Shown here one piece after another: positions 1 through 6,800 of a stretch of 12,615 nucleotides of DNA. Made by a program: the position numbers and the translations under genes. Positions within the stretch are counted from its first letter, which is position 1, and the number at the start of each line of letters is the position of its first letter. Source of the DNA: Bryobacterales bacterium (GTDB lineage Bacteria; Acidobacteriota; Terriglobia; Bryobacterales; Bryobacteraceae); assembly GCA_025462985.1 (NCBI GenBank), contig JAOAPP010000330.1, positions 1 to 12,615 of the forward strand, given 5' to 3'. The notes under the pieces are model-generated. The model was not told where the DNA came from and did not search any database. It was given only the letters and a program-made list of their open reading frames with translations.

Positions 1-2
1 AG

Positions 3-590
3 AACAAGCTCAGCAGCGCAGTGGAAAAGCTGCTGCCCGAAGCATCCTGGCTGATGCTCTGCGGAAGCGTGCCCCCCGGTGTGGAGGCGCACTTCTACAC
101 CAAGCTCATTCGACTCGCCGCTAAGCACAACGTCAAGAGCTTTCTGGATACTGATGGTGACGCGCTGCTTCATGGCCTCGAGGCTCACCCGGCACTCGTG
201 AAGCCCAATCAGTCGGAGGCCGAGCGTCTGCTCAATGTGCCGCTCATCACGCGTTCACAGTTCATCAACGCGGTGAAGAGCATCAAAGGCATGGGCGCGA
301 AAGCGGTGGCTTTGTCTCTCGGAAGCCGTGGTATTGTGGCCATCTCCGAAGAGGGAGATGTGCTCGAAGCCGTTCCGCCCTACATCGAAGCGGTGTGTCC
401 CATCGGCGCTGGCGATGCTGCGGCGGCAGCTATCGTCTGGTCGCTCGCTCGCGGAGACGCGTTCAGCGATGCCATGCGCTGGGGCGTTGCGGCCGGCACT
501 GCATCCTCCAAGCTCCCCGGCATCAATCTGGCCAATCTGGAACAGACCGAGGAAGTCTACGCCCACACAACCGTTTCGAAAATAGCTTAA
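3..590 (+). CDS. PfkB-family sugar-phosphate kinase (1-phosphofructokinase/tagatose-6-phosphate kinase type), 5' truncated
   Basis: This is the C-terminal part of a ribokinase-fold (PfkB) kinase, a family that uses ATP to phosphorylate sugars or sugar phosphates in the cytoplasm. The frame is open to the left edge, so the real start lies outside; the GTG at 21 is only an internal codon. Counting from that GTG, visible motifs are CGSVPPGV near residues 14-21 (substrate side, typical of the 1-phosphofructokinase/LacC branch), KPNQSE at 61-66, SLGSRG at 99-104, and the anion-hole/catalytic GAGD at 129-132 with its Asp base. After GAGD comes an alanine run, where relatives often have S/A-x-x-A-G. 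The branch assignment is inference and the exact substrate cannot be read. It ends with TAA only nine bases from the convergent reductase gene, leaving no room for a separate terminator. Confidence 0.85.
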   Translation, partial: NKLSSAVEKLLPEASWLMLCGSVPPGVEAHFYTKLIRLAAKHNVKSFLDTDGDALLHGLEAHPALVKPNQSEAERLLNVPLITRSQFINAVKSIKGMGAKAVALSLGSRGIVAISEEGDVLEAVPPYIEAVCPIGAGDAAAAAIVWSLARGDAFSDAMRWGVAAGTASSKLPGINLANLEQTEEVYAHTTVSKIA

Positions 591-599
591 GCGGGCGGT

Positions 600-1343
600 T
601 CAGTCGTACTTCTCGTAGATGATCTGTTTCCGGTCAAATCCGCGCGCCTTCAGTTCTCTGCGGACGTCATCCACCATTTCTTTCAAGCCGCAAACGTACA
701 CCTCGACCGTGCTCACATCCTCATAGCTCTTCATATCGAGAGCTTCATCCAGATGTGCCTGCACTCGCCCGCGGCGTCCCTGCCAATTCTCGGTGGGGCG
801 AGTGACTGTCGGCAGAAATCGAAACGTGGGGTACTGCTCCGCCAGCCGCTCGAACTCGGCCCGATAGAGCAGCCCCTGCTCATGACGTACGCCGAATAGC
901 AGATTCACCTGCGGATGAGTTGTTGGAAGATGATCCAGCAGCATCGATCGGAATGGCGCAATGCCTGTCCCGGTGGCCACAAACACGGAGCGATGTCCCG
1001 GATGCCGAAGCGTAAAGTATCCCAGCGGCTCACGAATCTCGATCTCGTCGCCGGGGTGCAGCCCGAATAGATAAGGCGAAACGTGGCCATTCGGCACGCG
1101 GTTCAGGCAGAGTGCAAACCGGTTCCCGCCTCGCGGAGATGCGATCGAGTACGCGCGGGTGATTTCCTTGGTTTCCACCCGGTCAACAATTGAAACAAAC
1201 TGCCCGGGGGTGAAGTGAAAATCCGAGACCTCGGGCACTTCGAATTCAAAGTGCCGCACCTCCGGAGCAAGCTCTTTGGAATGCACGAATTTGGCTCGCA
1301 GACGAAATACCTCTCTACATGATGATGCTTGGGGCCTGCTCAT
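600..1343 (-). CDS. FAD/NAD(P)-binding oxidoreductase (ferredoxin-NADP reductase-like)
   Basis: The 247-residue protein has the two-domain ferredoxin reductase fold that moves electrons between NAD(P)H and a one-electron carrier through FAD. The FAD domain shows TPGQFVS (45-51) and the flavin motif RAYSIAS (63-69). The nucleotide domain shows GTGIAPFRSM (125-134) and VYVCGLKEMV (216-223). No 2Fe-2S cysteine motif is present, so it is the bare reductase module, resembling reductase halves of oxygenases and Fpr-type enzymes. The ATG start overlaps the end of the upstream cysteine-rich gene by 29 bases, with no convincing ribosome binding site, which suggests translational coupling. The first 12 or so residues are not family-like, so the true start could differ, but no better in-frame start follows closely. 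Partner and coenzyme preference are unknown. Confidence 0.87.
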   Translation of the reverse strand: MSRPQASSCREVFRLRAKFVHSKELAPEVRHFEFEVPEVSDFHFTPGQFVSIVDRVETKEITRAYSIASPRGGNRFALCLNRVPNGHVSPYLFGLHPGDEIEIREPLGYFTLRHPGHRSVFVATGTGIAPFRSMLLDHLPTTHPQVNLLFGVRHEQGLLYRAEFERLAEQYPTFRFLPTVTRPTENWQGRRGRVQAHLDEALDMKSYEDVSTVEVYVCGLKEMVDDVRRELKARGFDRKQIIYEKYD

Positions 1344-1956
1344 CGACTCTGGTGTCGGGCGTCATCTGCCGCAATAACCCGATGTAGAGGCGTCCCTTGG
1401 GCCGGCCGTTCTGGTTTTGCTGTCCCACCCGATGCAGGAAGACGAGCATTTTCAGAATGTCCGTACTGCGAACCGTCGACAGTCCTTCGCGTTCGCTGCG
1501 CAGCTTCTGATAATCGGACAGGGAGGCCGAGAAAGAACTCTGAATAGCCGCCGCCACGGCGTTCTCTGAGACCGTTTCGTACACGAGTCCCGACTGCAGC
1601 GTGCGCTGCGTCTGAATCAGCGCCTCAAGCGCCGCGAGAACATCGGTATCAACTGTGCCGGGTGTTCGCAGCGCAGCCTGCAGCAGCGAGTAGATTGAAA
1701 ACAGCAGCAGCTCTTCGTGCTCGCTGATGAACTCCTCGCTGACCCGTATGTCCGGGTTCGAAATCTCATTCTCGGCAACGGGCAGCGCCTTCTCGTGCTC
1801 GTGCGCCTCCTGCAGGTATTCACACTCGAAGGGGCACGACAATGACACCTCACGCTGCTCTCCGCAGCAGATGGAACAGATGTCGCCTTCTACAGCCGGG
1901 CATGCCCGTTTGGCGCGGCGTTTGCCGCAGATCTTGCAAAGTATCGGTTCCGCCAT
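1315..1956 (-). CDS. Conserved protein with eight-cysteine N-terminal metal-binding-like domain
   Basis: The 213-residue protein has no enzymatic function I can recognise. Its first 45 residues hold eight cysteines (7, 10, 19, 27, 30, 31, 41, 45) in the pattern CxxC-x8-C-x7-CxxCC-x9-C-x3-C, as expected for a double zinc ribbon or treble clef, although an Fe-S role cannot be excluded. A charged linker (about 50-75) follows, then a mostly helical region (about 76-180) and a basic stretch with GRPKGRLYIG near 184-193. There is no signal peptide or membrane segment, so it should be cytoplasmic. I recall similar CGKRxAxRxCPAVxGDICxxCCG sequences in Acidobacteria and other soil bacteria annotated only as hypothetical. 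Its stop overlaps the reductase gene, so the two are probably co-translated. ATG is chosen because the Cys domain begins directly after it. Confidence 0.8.
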   Translation of the reverse strand: MAEPILCKICGKRRAKRACPAVEGDICSICCGEQREVSLSCPFECEYLQEAHEHEKALPVAENEISNPDIRVSEEFISEHEELLLFSIYSLLQAALRTPGTVDTDVLAALEALIQTQRTLQSGLVYETVSENAVAAAIQSSFSASLSDYQKLRSEREGLSTVRSTDILKMLVFLHRVGQQNQNGRPKGRLYIGLLRQMTPDTRVDEQAPSIIM

Positions 1957-2025
1957 GGGCCTATCGATATTATCCGGGATCGCCAGTTTGGAACCGGGAG
2001 GCGGTTATCATCGGATCAGAAGTCG
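1957..2025. promoter_or_regulatory. Divergent intergenic region (putative promoters)
   Basis: These 69 bases separate the leftward cysteine-rich gene from the rightward 49-codon gene, so they should hold at least one promoter. On the minus strand GATAAT (1969-1974) is a good -10 match, but no clear -35 lies 16-18 bases upstream and it would leave a leader of only a few bases. On the plus strand I see no convincing pair of boxes. Assignment rests on position more than on motif quality. Confidence 0.3.
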
Positions 2026-2175
2026 ATGCAAAGAGTGGACCTGTATATCAAAGTGGAAGTGGAGCTTGAGGATGAGGAAAAGCCGGATCGCGTAGCTGCT
2101 GAAATCTGTCGCCAGATTCAGAAGAATTACGTTGTGCGCAGGGCCGAGTTCACCAACTCAATCACGCACGAGTAG
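2026..2175 (+). CDS. Small conserved-looking protein of 49 residues
   Basis: An ATG-to-TAG frame encodes a 49-residue protein starting MQRVDLYIKVEVELEDEEKP and ending FTNSITHE. It looks genuinely coding: an alternating hydrophobic/charged strand (VDLYIKVEVEL), an acidic turn, then an amphipathic helix (about 21-34, DRVAAEICRQIQKN) and another strand (YVVRRAEFTN). That beta-alpha-beta outline suggests a small cytoplasmic ligand- or RNA-binding fold, with one Cys at 28. The ribosome binding site is weak. Its last 14 bases overlap the 3' end of dgt on the other strand. It fills the otherwise empty gap between the cysteine-rich gene and dgt. No function can be assigned. It could be a chance ORF, but the periodicity and codon use argue against that. 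Confidence 0.6.
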   Translation: MQRVDLYIKVEVELEDEEKPDRVAAEICRQIQKNYVVRRAEFTNSITHE

Positions 2176-3286
2176 ACGCTTTGAGTAGCGCGTTGTACAT
2201 CCGCAGAAAGTACGAGTCCGTCATTCCCGCCATGTAGTCGCAAACCACCCGGTATGGCGGCGTGTAATTGAGGCATTCCCGATACCCGGAGGACACGTGC
2301 TCGGGATTCTCGACCAGATATTCGAACAGCTCTGACACCCGCTTGACTGCGGCGGCGCGCACTTCGACTAGTTGCGGATACGCATACACCTTGTGCACCA
2401 GCAGATTTCTAAGCTGTTTGCTGATGTCGGCAGCCGACGGCGTGAACTGCGCGATGCGGTGATCCAGAGCTCTCACATCTTCTACGCTTTCGACATGGGA
2501 GGCCTGCGCCGCTGCGTACGTTCCTTCGATGAGGCCGCCGATCAGCAGGTTCATCACCTGTCGTTGAATCTCCCAGAACTTCACGCGACCTGTGGCGCCG
2601 GGAAACTGCGTCTCCACCTGCTCCGCGAGGCCGCCGAAAACAGGAACCGCTTCGCCAATCTCTTCGAGGCCGACGAGTCCTGCAGCGAAAGCGTCGTCGA
2701 TATCGGCCGTGTTGTACGCGATCTCGTCCGCGAAATCAAGCAGTTGTGCTTCGAGCGGGGGCCTCACCCCTGGCAGGAGATCAACCGTCTCCGGATCTTC
2801 TTCGGTCAATTCGCGCGAGTGCTTCACAATGCCCTCCCGCACCTCGTACGTAAGGTTGAGGCCATCGAAGCGCGCATACCGCTCCTCCAGCGAATCGACA
2901 ATCCGGAGCGCGTGCCGGTTGTGCTCGAAACGGCTGCCGAATCGGTGCATCTGCCGATCGAGTTCCCGCTCCCCGCTGTGTCCGAATGGCGGATGACCCA
3001 GATCATGGGCCAGCGCCAGGGTTTCCGTGTACTCTTCGTTCAGGTGAAGGGCTACCGCGATGGTTCGCGCAACCTGCGCCACTTCAATTGTGTGTGTCAG
3101 TCGGTTTCGGAAGTGGTCGCCGAAGCCCACTGAGAACACTTGCGTCTTGCCTTCCAGCCGCCGGAATGCGCGCGAATGCACAATCCTGTCCCGATCCCGC
3201 TGGAATTCATTGCGGTAGGGGTGAGATGGTTCTGGAAAACGACGCCCGCGAGGATTGAGCGGGCCCAGACGAAGTCGGCCCAGCAT
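2162..3286 (-). CDS. dgt: Deoxyguanosinetriphosphate triphosphohydrolase-like protein (HD domain)
   Basis: The enzyme family cleaves dNTPs, classically dGTP, to nucleoside and triphosphate, tuning dNTP pools in the cytoplasm. The 374-residue sequence carries the diagnostic N-terminus HPYRNEFQRDRDRIVHSRAFRRL (in part, 22-44) and an HD metal site: RLTHT (His65), AHDLGHPPFGH (His94, Asp95) and DFADEIAYN (Asp187). FEHNRH at 120-125 is the usual family segment. Length matches the short bacterial dGTPase-like class rather than the roughly 500-residue E. coli Dgt, so it may act on several dNTPs. The ATG lies 11 bases after the TPR gene stop, and the ribosome binding site is poor, consistent with co-transcription and coupling. 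The stop overlaps the convergent small gene by 14 bases. Confidence 0.93.
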   Translation of the reverse strand: MLGRLRLGPLNPRGRRFPEPSHPYRNEFQRDRDRIVHSRAFRRLEGKTQVFSVGFGDHFRNRLTHTIEVAQVARTIAVALHLNEEYTETLALAHDLGHPPFGHSGERELDRQMHRFGSRFEHNRHALRIVDSLEERYARFDGLNLTYEVREGIVKHSRELTEEDPETVDLLPGVRPPLEAQLLDFADEIAYNTADIDDAFAAGLVGLEEIGEAVPVFGGLAEQVETQFPGATGRVKFWEIQRQVMNLLIGGLIEGTYAAAQASHVESVEDVRALDHRIAQFTPSAADISKQLRNLLVHKVYAYPQLVEVRAAAVKRVSELFEYLVENPEHVSSGYRECLNYTPPYRVVCDYMAGMTDSYFLRMYNALLKASTRA

Positions 3287-3297
3287 CCGTTAAGCTT

Positions 3298-4038
3298 CTA
3301 TCTCGTCACCTGTGCGGCAACTTCGCTGGCAGCGCGGGAGATAGCGGGATCTTGCTTCGGACCTTGCAATGATTGCAGGATTTTTTTGGCCGCCTGCGGA
3401 TTTGTCGTCGCGTCCAGTTGAGCTCTCAGAATTTGCGCCTGTTCCTTGGAAACCAGGCTGGTCGGCTTGTTCTCCACGCTCTGCAGGAGCTGCTGCGCTT
3501 CCGGTAGCCGGTTCTCGCCTGCGTAAAGCTGGGCCAGCGCTATCTTCGCGAGCGAGGAAATTTCATTGCCGGCATTCGCCACAGTCTTCAGGTCGGATTC
3601 GGCGCCTTTCGGATCTTGTTGAGCCTTCAGCGTTCCCAGGTAGTACTGCGCCATCAGGCCTTCGCCGGTGCCGCCGTCCTTTGCGACAACTCCTGCCAGT
3701 GCCTTGATGGAAGCCTGCCGCTTCGCGTCTTCGGTCCGATAGCTCTTTCCAAACTGTGTTTCAGGCCCAACCGGAGCCGAGATTACGTCGAAAGCGGCCG
3801 CAAGATCCTGTTCGCGCACATGGCGGCTGCGGTTCGCGTATGCAACCGTTCCAATCGCGACTGCCGCAACACCGACAGCAACCGCACCCCAGCGAACCAG
3901 CTTGTCACGATGGGTAGTCGTGTAATGGACAACCTTCGACACCGAATCGGAGAAGGCGTCGTGCTGGATTTGCTCCTTTAATTCATGACGGGTCAACGGA
4001 GAACTGCCTTTCGTTTTCCTCCCCAGCCGGCGCAGCAA
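3298..4038 (-). CDS. Single-pass membrane TPR protein (YfgM/TPR_21-like)
   Basis: The protein has a short cytoplasmic N-terminus, one membrane helix (about residues 50-68 of the long form: GAVAVGVAAVAIGTV flanked by basic residues) and a C-terminal helical-repeat domain. The repeats (LMAQYYLGTLKAQQ, SSLAKIALAQLYAGENRLPEAQQLL) are tetratricopeptide-like. This layout matches YfgM-type ancillary Sec translocon proteins, whose TPR domain faces the periplasm. The long form starts at ATG 4038 (246 residues). A more likely start is TTG at 3994-3996, giving MTRHELKEQIQHD... (232 residues), because homologues as I remember them begin with TRHELK and an AAAGG-like site lies about 11 bases upstream. The gene sits directly before dgt and probably shares its transcript. 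Assignment to YfgM is by architecture, not close similarity. Confidence 0.75.
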   Translation of the reverse strand: MLRRLGRKTKGSSPLTRHELKEQIQHDAFSDSVSKVVHYTTTHRDKLVRWGAVAVGVAAVAIGTVAYANRSRHVREQDLAAAFDVISAPVGPETQFGKSYRTEDAKRQASIKALAGVVAKDGGTGEGLMAQYYLGTLKAQQDPKGAESDLKTVANAGNEISSLAKIALAQLYAGENRLPEAQQLLQSVENKPTSLVSKEQAQILRAQLDATTNPQAAKKILQSLQGPKQDPAISRAASEVAAQVTR

Positions 4039-4148
4039 ACAACAAGCCCAATTCGGCTCGATAACAGTTACAAACTACCGAATTGCCGGGAAAACAACCA
4101 CAGGTTATCACAAAATGAACCTCGGATCACCATAGGAGAAGGCGGCGC
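4039..4148. other. Upstream region of the TPR-dgt operon
   Basis: This stretch is visibly richer in A and T than its neighbours and lies immediately upstream of the minus-strand TPR gene, so its promoter should be here. I could not find a pair of -35/-10 boxes with normal spacing that I would defend; TTGTTT followed 17 bases later by TTTGTA on the minus strand is the nearest. No open frame looks coding. Confidence 0.3.
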
Positions 4149-4459
4149 TCAGGTATGTGAGCCGCGGCCCTTCGCTCGATGTAGGTTTCCGACGAAGTCG
4201 TCCGTAGCGCCCGCTTGGTCCACGTAAAATCCGACCATCACGCCATTAGCATCGAATCCATTCACAACCGTCGTGCCGAATCGTTGAGGATGGTTGATCG
4301 ATTGAAATTTGCCCGTGCTGGAAAGGAACAGGAATCCGTGGCTAAGCCCACCGTCGTCCAGATAGGATTCGACAGCATTGCCGTTGTTGTCGACACCCAG
4401 CGCTTGCGTAAAAGTTGGATCGAGGAAAGTCTAGGGTCCTGATGCGGAACATTGATAAG
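4149..4459 (-). pseudogene. Degenerate C-terminal fragment of a secreted 'HAF-like' repeat protein
   Basis: The minus-strand frame 4149-4430 reads 93 residues before TGA and has no start codon near its 5' end. It contains two copies of the motif class found in extracellular repeat proteins of Solibacter-like bacteria: TFLDPTFTQALGVDNNGNAV with SYLDDGGLSHGFLF, then KFQSINHP followed by TTVVNGFDANGVMVGFYVDQ. Each unit has the usual order (domain-opening DP or NHP, G(V/F)D-NG, (V)xx(Y)D, GFL). Immediately upstream an in-frame TAG (4431-4433) interrupts it. Another frame there reads LINVPHQDP, which resembles the family's INVPGA segment, so a frameshift is likely. Nothing family-like continues beyond about 4459. 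I infer a 5'-truncated, decayed gene; the intact protein would have been exported, function unknown. Confidence 0.62.
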
Positions 4460-4502
4460 TGGGTGGCAAGAATTCTCAGCGAAATGCAAGGAGGGTTGAT
4501 TG

Positions 4503-4538
4503 AAAAGGGGAGGGGGAGCCCGCTACGGCACTCCCCTC
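4503..4538 (-). terminator. Putative rho-independent terminator of the peptidase operon
   Basis: On the minus strand, starting 12 bases after the M28 peptidase stop, GGGGAG (4531-4536) can pair with CTCCCC (4513-4518) across a 12-base loop that may pair further. A second C-rich run and TTTT (4503-4506) follow. The stem is short and the T tract only four bases and separated from the stem, so this is a moderate call supported mainly by its position. Confidence 0.45.
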
Positions 4539-4550
4539 ATCGATGGGCCG

Positions 4551-6794
4551 CTAGGCACCGGAAGCTGGTTTGGACGCCAGCTGCTTTGCCGCCTGATCCA
4601 GCAAATCCGCCTCTCTTTGCAGCGCCTGAGAAACGCGTGTAATCTGCTCATCCACGATCGTCCATTGCTTCTGCTCGATCGCCTCCCGCACCCCCGGGAT
4701 GGTCTTCACACCATAGCCGGTATAAAACCCGGGAGCATAGATCAGGTGCTGGAACCACGGCCGGTTCGGCAGTCCGCGCGAATCCACGAGCATCCTCTCA
4801 CTCTGGATCAATTTGGCATTGACGGACGCTGGAGCGTTGCCGCCCGCTGCCGTCAAAGCTTTGTCGTATGCCGCCGCCGCGCGGGTCAATTCATCCGAGG
4901 CATTTTCAAGCGGCGCAAAGTTGAGATAGGGCGGCAGCGACTCTTTGGACGGTGCCACCATCTTCTTTTTCGGATCGGCGATGGCCTGGTAAACACCTTC
5001 GTCGATCTCATCATTCTGCTCCTTGATCTTGGCCCGCTCGTCTGCTGCCAACTTCTTCAACTCGGTGACATACGTGTGGACGGTGTCCGCGAAATCGCCG
5101 AACTGAAAGGGGATCACCGGAGCATCGGCTAGCCGCATCATCATTGTTCCGGCCGTTTGTGACAGTGCGCGCCCATAGACAAAGTCCGTGTCCTGAAAGT
5201 GCGTATACCAGTAGAAATCGTCGTAGATCGAGTGATACTGGCCGCCCTCATCCTCGCCGCCGTAACCGAGATCCAGGCTGGCTACGCCGAGATGATCGAG
5301 AAACGAAGTGTAGTCGGAGCCCGAGCCGAGCGCGAAGATCGGCAGGTCCGCGCGTGAACGAAGTTCGGCGCGCTTCTCCGGTGTCGCCTTTGAGATGTCG
5401 GCCAGGCGCACACGTTTCCACACATCCATCTTGCTTTCCGGATCGGTGATGTCTTTCATCACTCCGTTTACAAAGTTTTCCAGCGAATGAGACCCGCCGG
5501 CGCGCATGAACCCTCGTCCATTGCCATCCGAATTGATATACGCCACCGTATGCTGCCGGAGTTCATCGGCATGTGTTTCGACCCACTCGGTCGAGCCGAG
5601 CAGCGCGGGCTCCTCGCCATCCCAAAAGCAGTAAATGATGGTGCGGTCCGGCTTCCAGCCCTGCTTCAGCAGCTGCCCGAGTGCACGCGCTTCCTCCAGC
5701 TCCGGACTTGTTCCTGAAATCGGATCCTCTGCGCCATTCACCCACGCATCATGATGATTGCCGCGTATCACCCACTCGTCGGGATATTTTGCGCCTTTGA
5801 TCCTCATCACCACATCGTAGAGCGGCTTCCGATCCCAGTTGAACTTAAGATGCAGATGCACTTTCGTCGGCCCAGGGCCGACATGATAAGGGAACGGCAG
5901 CGAACCACGCCACGACGCCGGCACCGTCTCGCCTGTCAGAGCTTTCAACAAGGGCTCTGCGTCCTGATACGAAATCGGCATCACCGGAATCTTCGTCAGT
6001 GTCTTCACCTGGTCCAGCGGAAGCTTCTTCGCGCCTGGAACTGCGCCTACGCCCGGGGTCTGGGGATCGCCGGGATACACGGGCATATCCATCACGCTGC
6101 CGCGTTGCACGCCGCCCTCTGGCCGCATGGGACCGGCCGGAAACACGTCGCCTTCCACGTAGCCGTCTTCGTGCGGATCAGAGTAAATGAGGCATCCCAC
6201 CGCGCCATGCTCGGCCGCCACCGTGGGTTTGATACCGCGCCATGACTGCCCATAGCGCGCCAGCGCGATTGCGCCTTTCACTGAAACACCCATCCGCTCC
6301 AATTCTTTGTAATCGTCGGGAGTTCCGTAATTCACATACACGACGGGAGCCGTCACGTCGCCATCAATCGAGAAGGCGTTGTAAGTGGGAAGTTGCTCGT
6401 CCTTCTGGCCCGATGTCGGATCCGCAGCAACCGCCGGCTCTTCCAACCTCGCTTTGTAGTCTGTCGGCGTCAGCATTTCAAGAGAGCGCTCCCGTGGGGT
6501 GGGGAAGAGCGTATCGAAAGTCTCAATCTCCGCCTCCAGGCCCCACGACTTCAGCTGCTCCAGAATCCACTCTGCATTGTCTTTGTCGTAAGCCGAGCCG
6601 ACATGATGGGGACGCGCGCTCAGGCGTTGCATGTTTTCTCGAAGACGAGCAGGGTCGGGAATCTCCCTGAATTTCTGCTCCCATTGCAACTCGGAAGTTG
6701 AGGTTTGTTCGGAGTACCCCCGAAGGGTACGGATGTTATCGGCAGCTCCAACGTTGAGCGCGAACACACTCAGTAGTGCCAGGGCTTTGCGCAT
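4551..6794 (-). CDS. Secreted M28 family zinc peptidase (glutamate carboxypeptidase II/PSMA-like)
   Basis: This 747-residue exported metallopeptidase has the full human PSMA layout. A signal peptide (about 1-17) leads into the N-terminal part, a PA domain (about 105-300) lies within the protease domain, the M28 catalytic core follows (about 325-560), and a transferrin-receptor-like dimerisation domain closes it (about 590-740). The di-zinc site aligns to PSMA as His347 (GNHHDAW), Asp357 (GAEDPISG), catalytic Glu394 and ligand Glu395 (WDGEEPALLGSTEW), Asp423 (YINSDGNG) and His521 (YHSIYDD). The PSMA arginine patch that grips C-terminal glutamate (GRARY) reads LDLGY at about 507-511, so glutamate specificity is unlikely. 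It starts six bases after the histidine kinase stop, placing it last in that operon. Likely role: periplasmic or extracellular peptide breakdown; substrate unknown. Confidence 0.93.
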   Translation of the reverse strand: MRKALALLSVFALNVGAADNIRTLRGYSEQTSTSELQWEQKFREIPDPARLRENMQRLSARPHHVGSAYDKDNAEWILEQLKSWGLEAEIETFDTLFPTPRERSLEMLTPTDYKARLEEPAVAADPTSGQKDEQLPTYNAFSIDGDVTAPVVYVNYGTPDDYKELERMGVSVKGAIALARYGQSWRGIKPTVAAEHGAVGCLIYSDPHEDGYVEGDVFPAGPMRPEGGVQRGSVMDMPVYPGDPQTPGVGAVPGAKKLPLDQVKTLTKIPVMPISYQDAEPLLKALTGETVPASWRGSLPFPYHVGPGPTKVHLHLKFNWDRKPLYDVVMRIKGAKYPDEWVIRGNHHDAWVNGAEDPISGTSPELEEARALGQLLKQGWKPDRTIIYCFWDGEEPALLGSTEWVETHADELRQHTVAYINSDGNGRGFMRAGGSHSLENFVNGVMKDITDPESKMDVWKRVRLADISKATPEKRAELRSRADLPIFALGSGSDYTSFLDHLGVASLDLGYGGEDEGGQYHSIYDDFYWYTHFQDTDFVYGRALSQTAGTMMMRLADAPVIPFQFGDFADTVHTYVTELKKLAADERAKIKEQNDEIDEGVYQAIADPKKKMVAPSKESLPPYLNFAPLENASDELTRAAAAYDKALTAAGGNAPASVNAKLIQSERMLVDSRGLPNRPWFQHLIYAPGFYTGYGVKTIPGVREAIEQKQWTIVDEQITRVSQALQREADLLDQAAKQLASKPASGA

Positions 6795-6800
6795 GTTCCG

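Noticed and set aside
591..599. Bidirectional terminator between the kinase and the reductase
   Set aside because: Only nine bases lie between the two convergent stops and no hairpin with a T tract is visible.
2372..3133. Plus-strand open frame of 253 codons opposite dgt
   Set aside because: Antisense shadow of a well-supported HD-domain gene; no domain or signal recognisable and no ribosome binding site context.
4215..4442. Plus-strand 75-codon frame in the gap
   Set aside because: Antisense to the recognisable repeat remnant and without recognisable features.
4262..4489. Minus-strand 75-codon frame over the repeat-protein remnant
   Set aside because: Only its first part (LINVPHQDP) is family-like; the rest is out of frame with the repeats, so it is treated as part of a frameshifted pseudogene, not a gene.
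4500..5132. Plus-strand open frame of 210 codons opposite the peptidase 3' end
   Set aside because: Rich in Arg/Leu/His as typical antisense readings; the peptidase frame has family motifs throughout.
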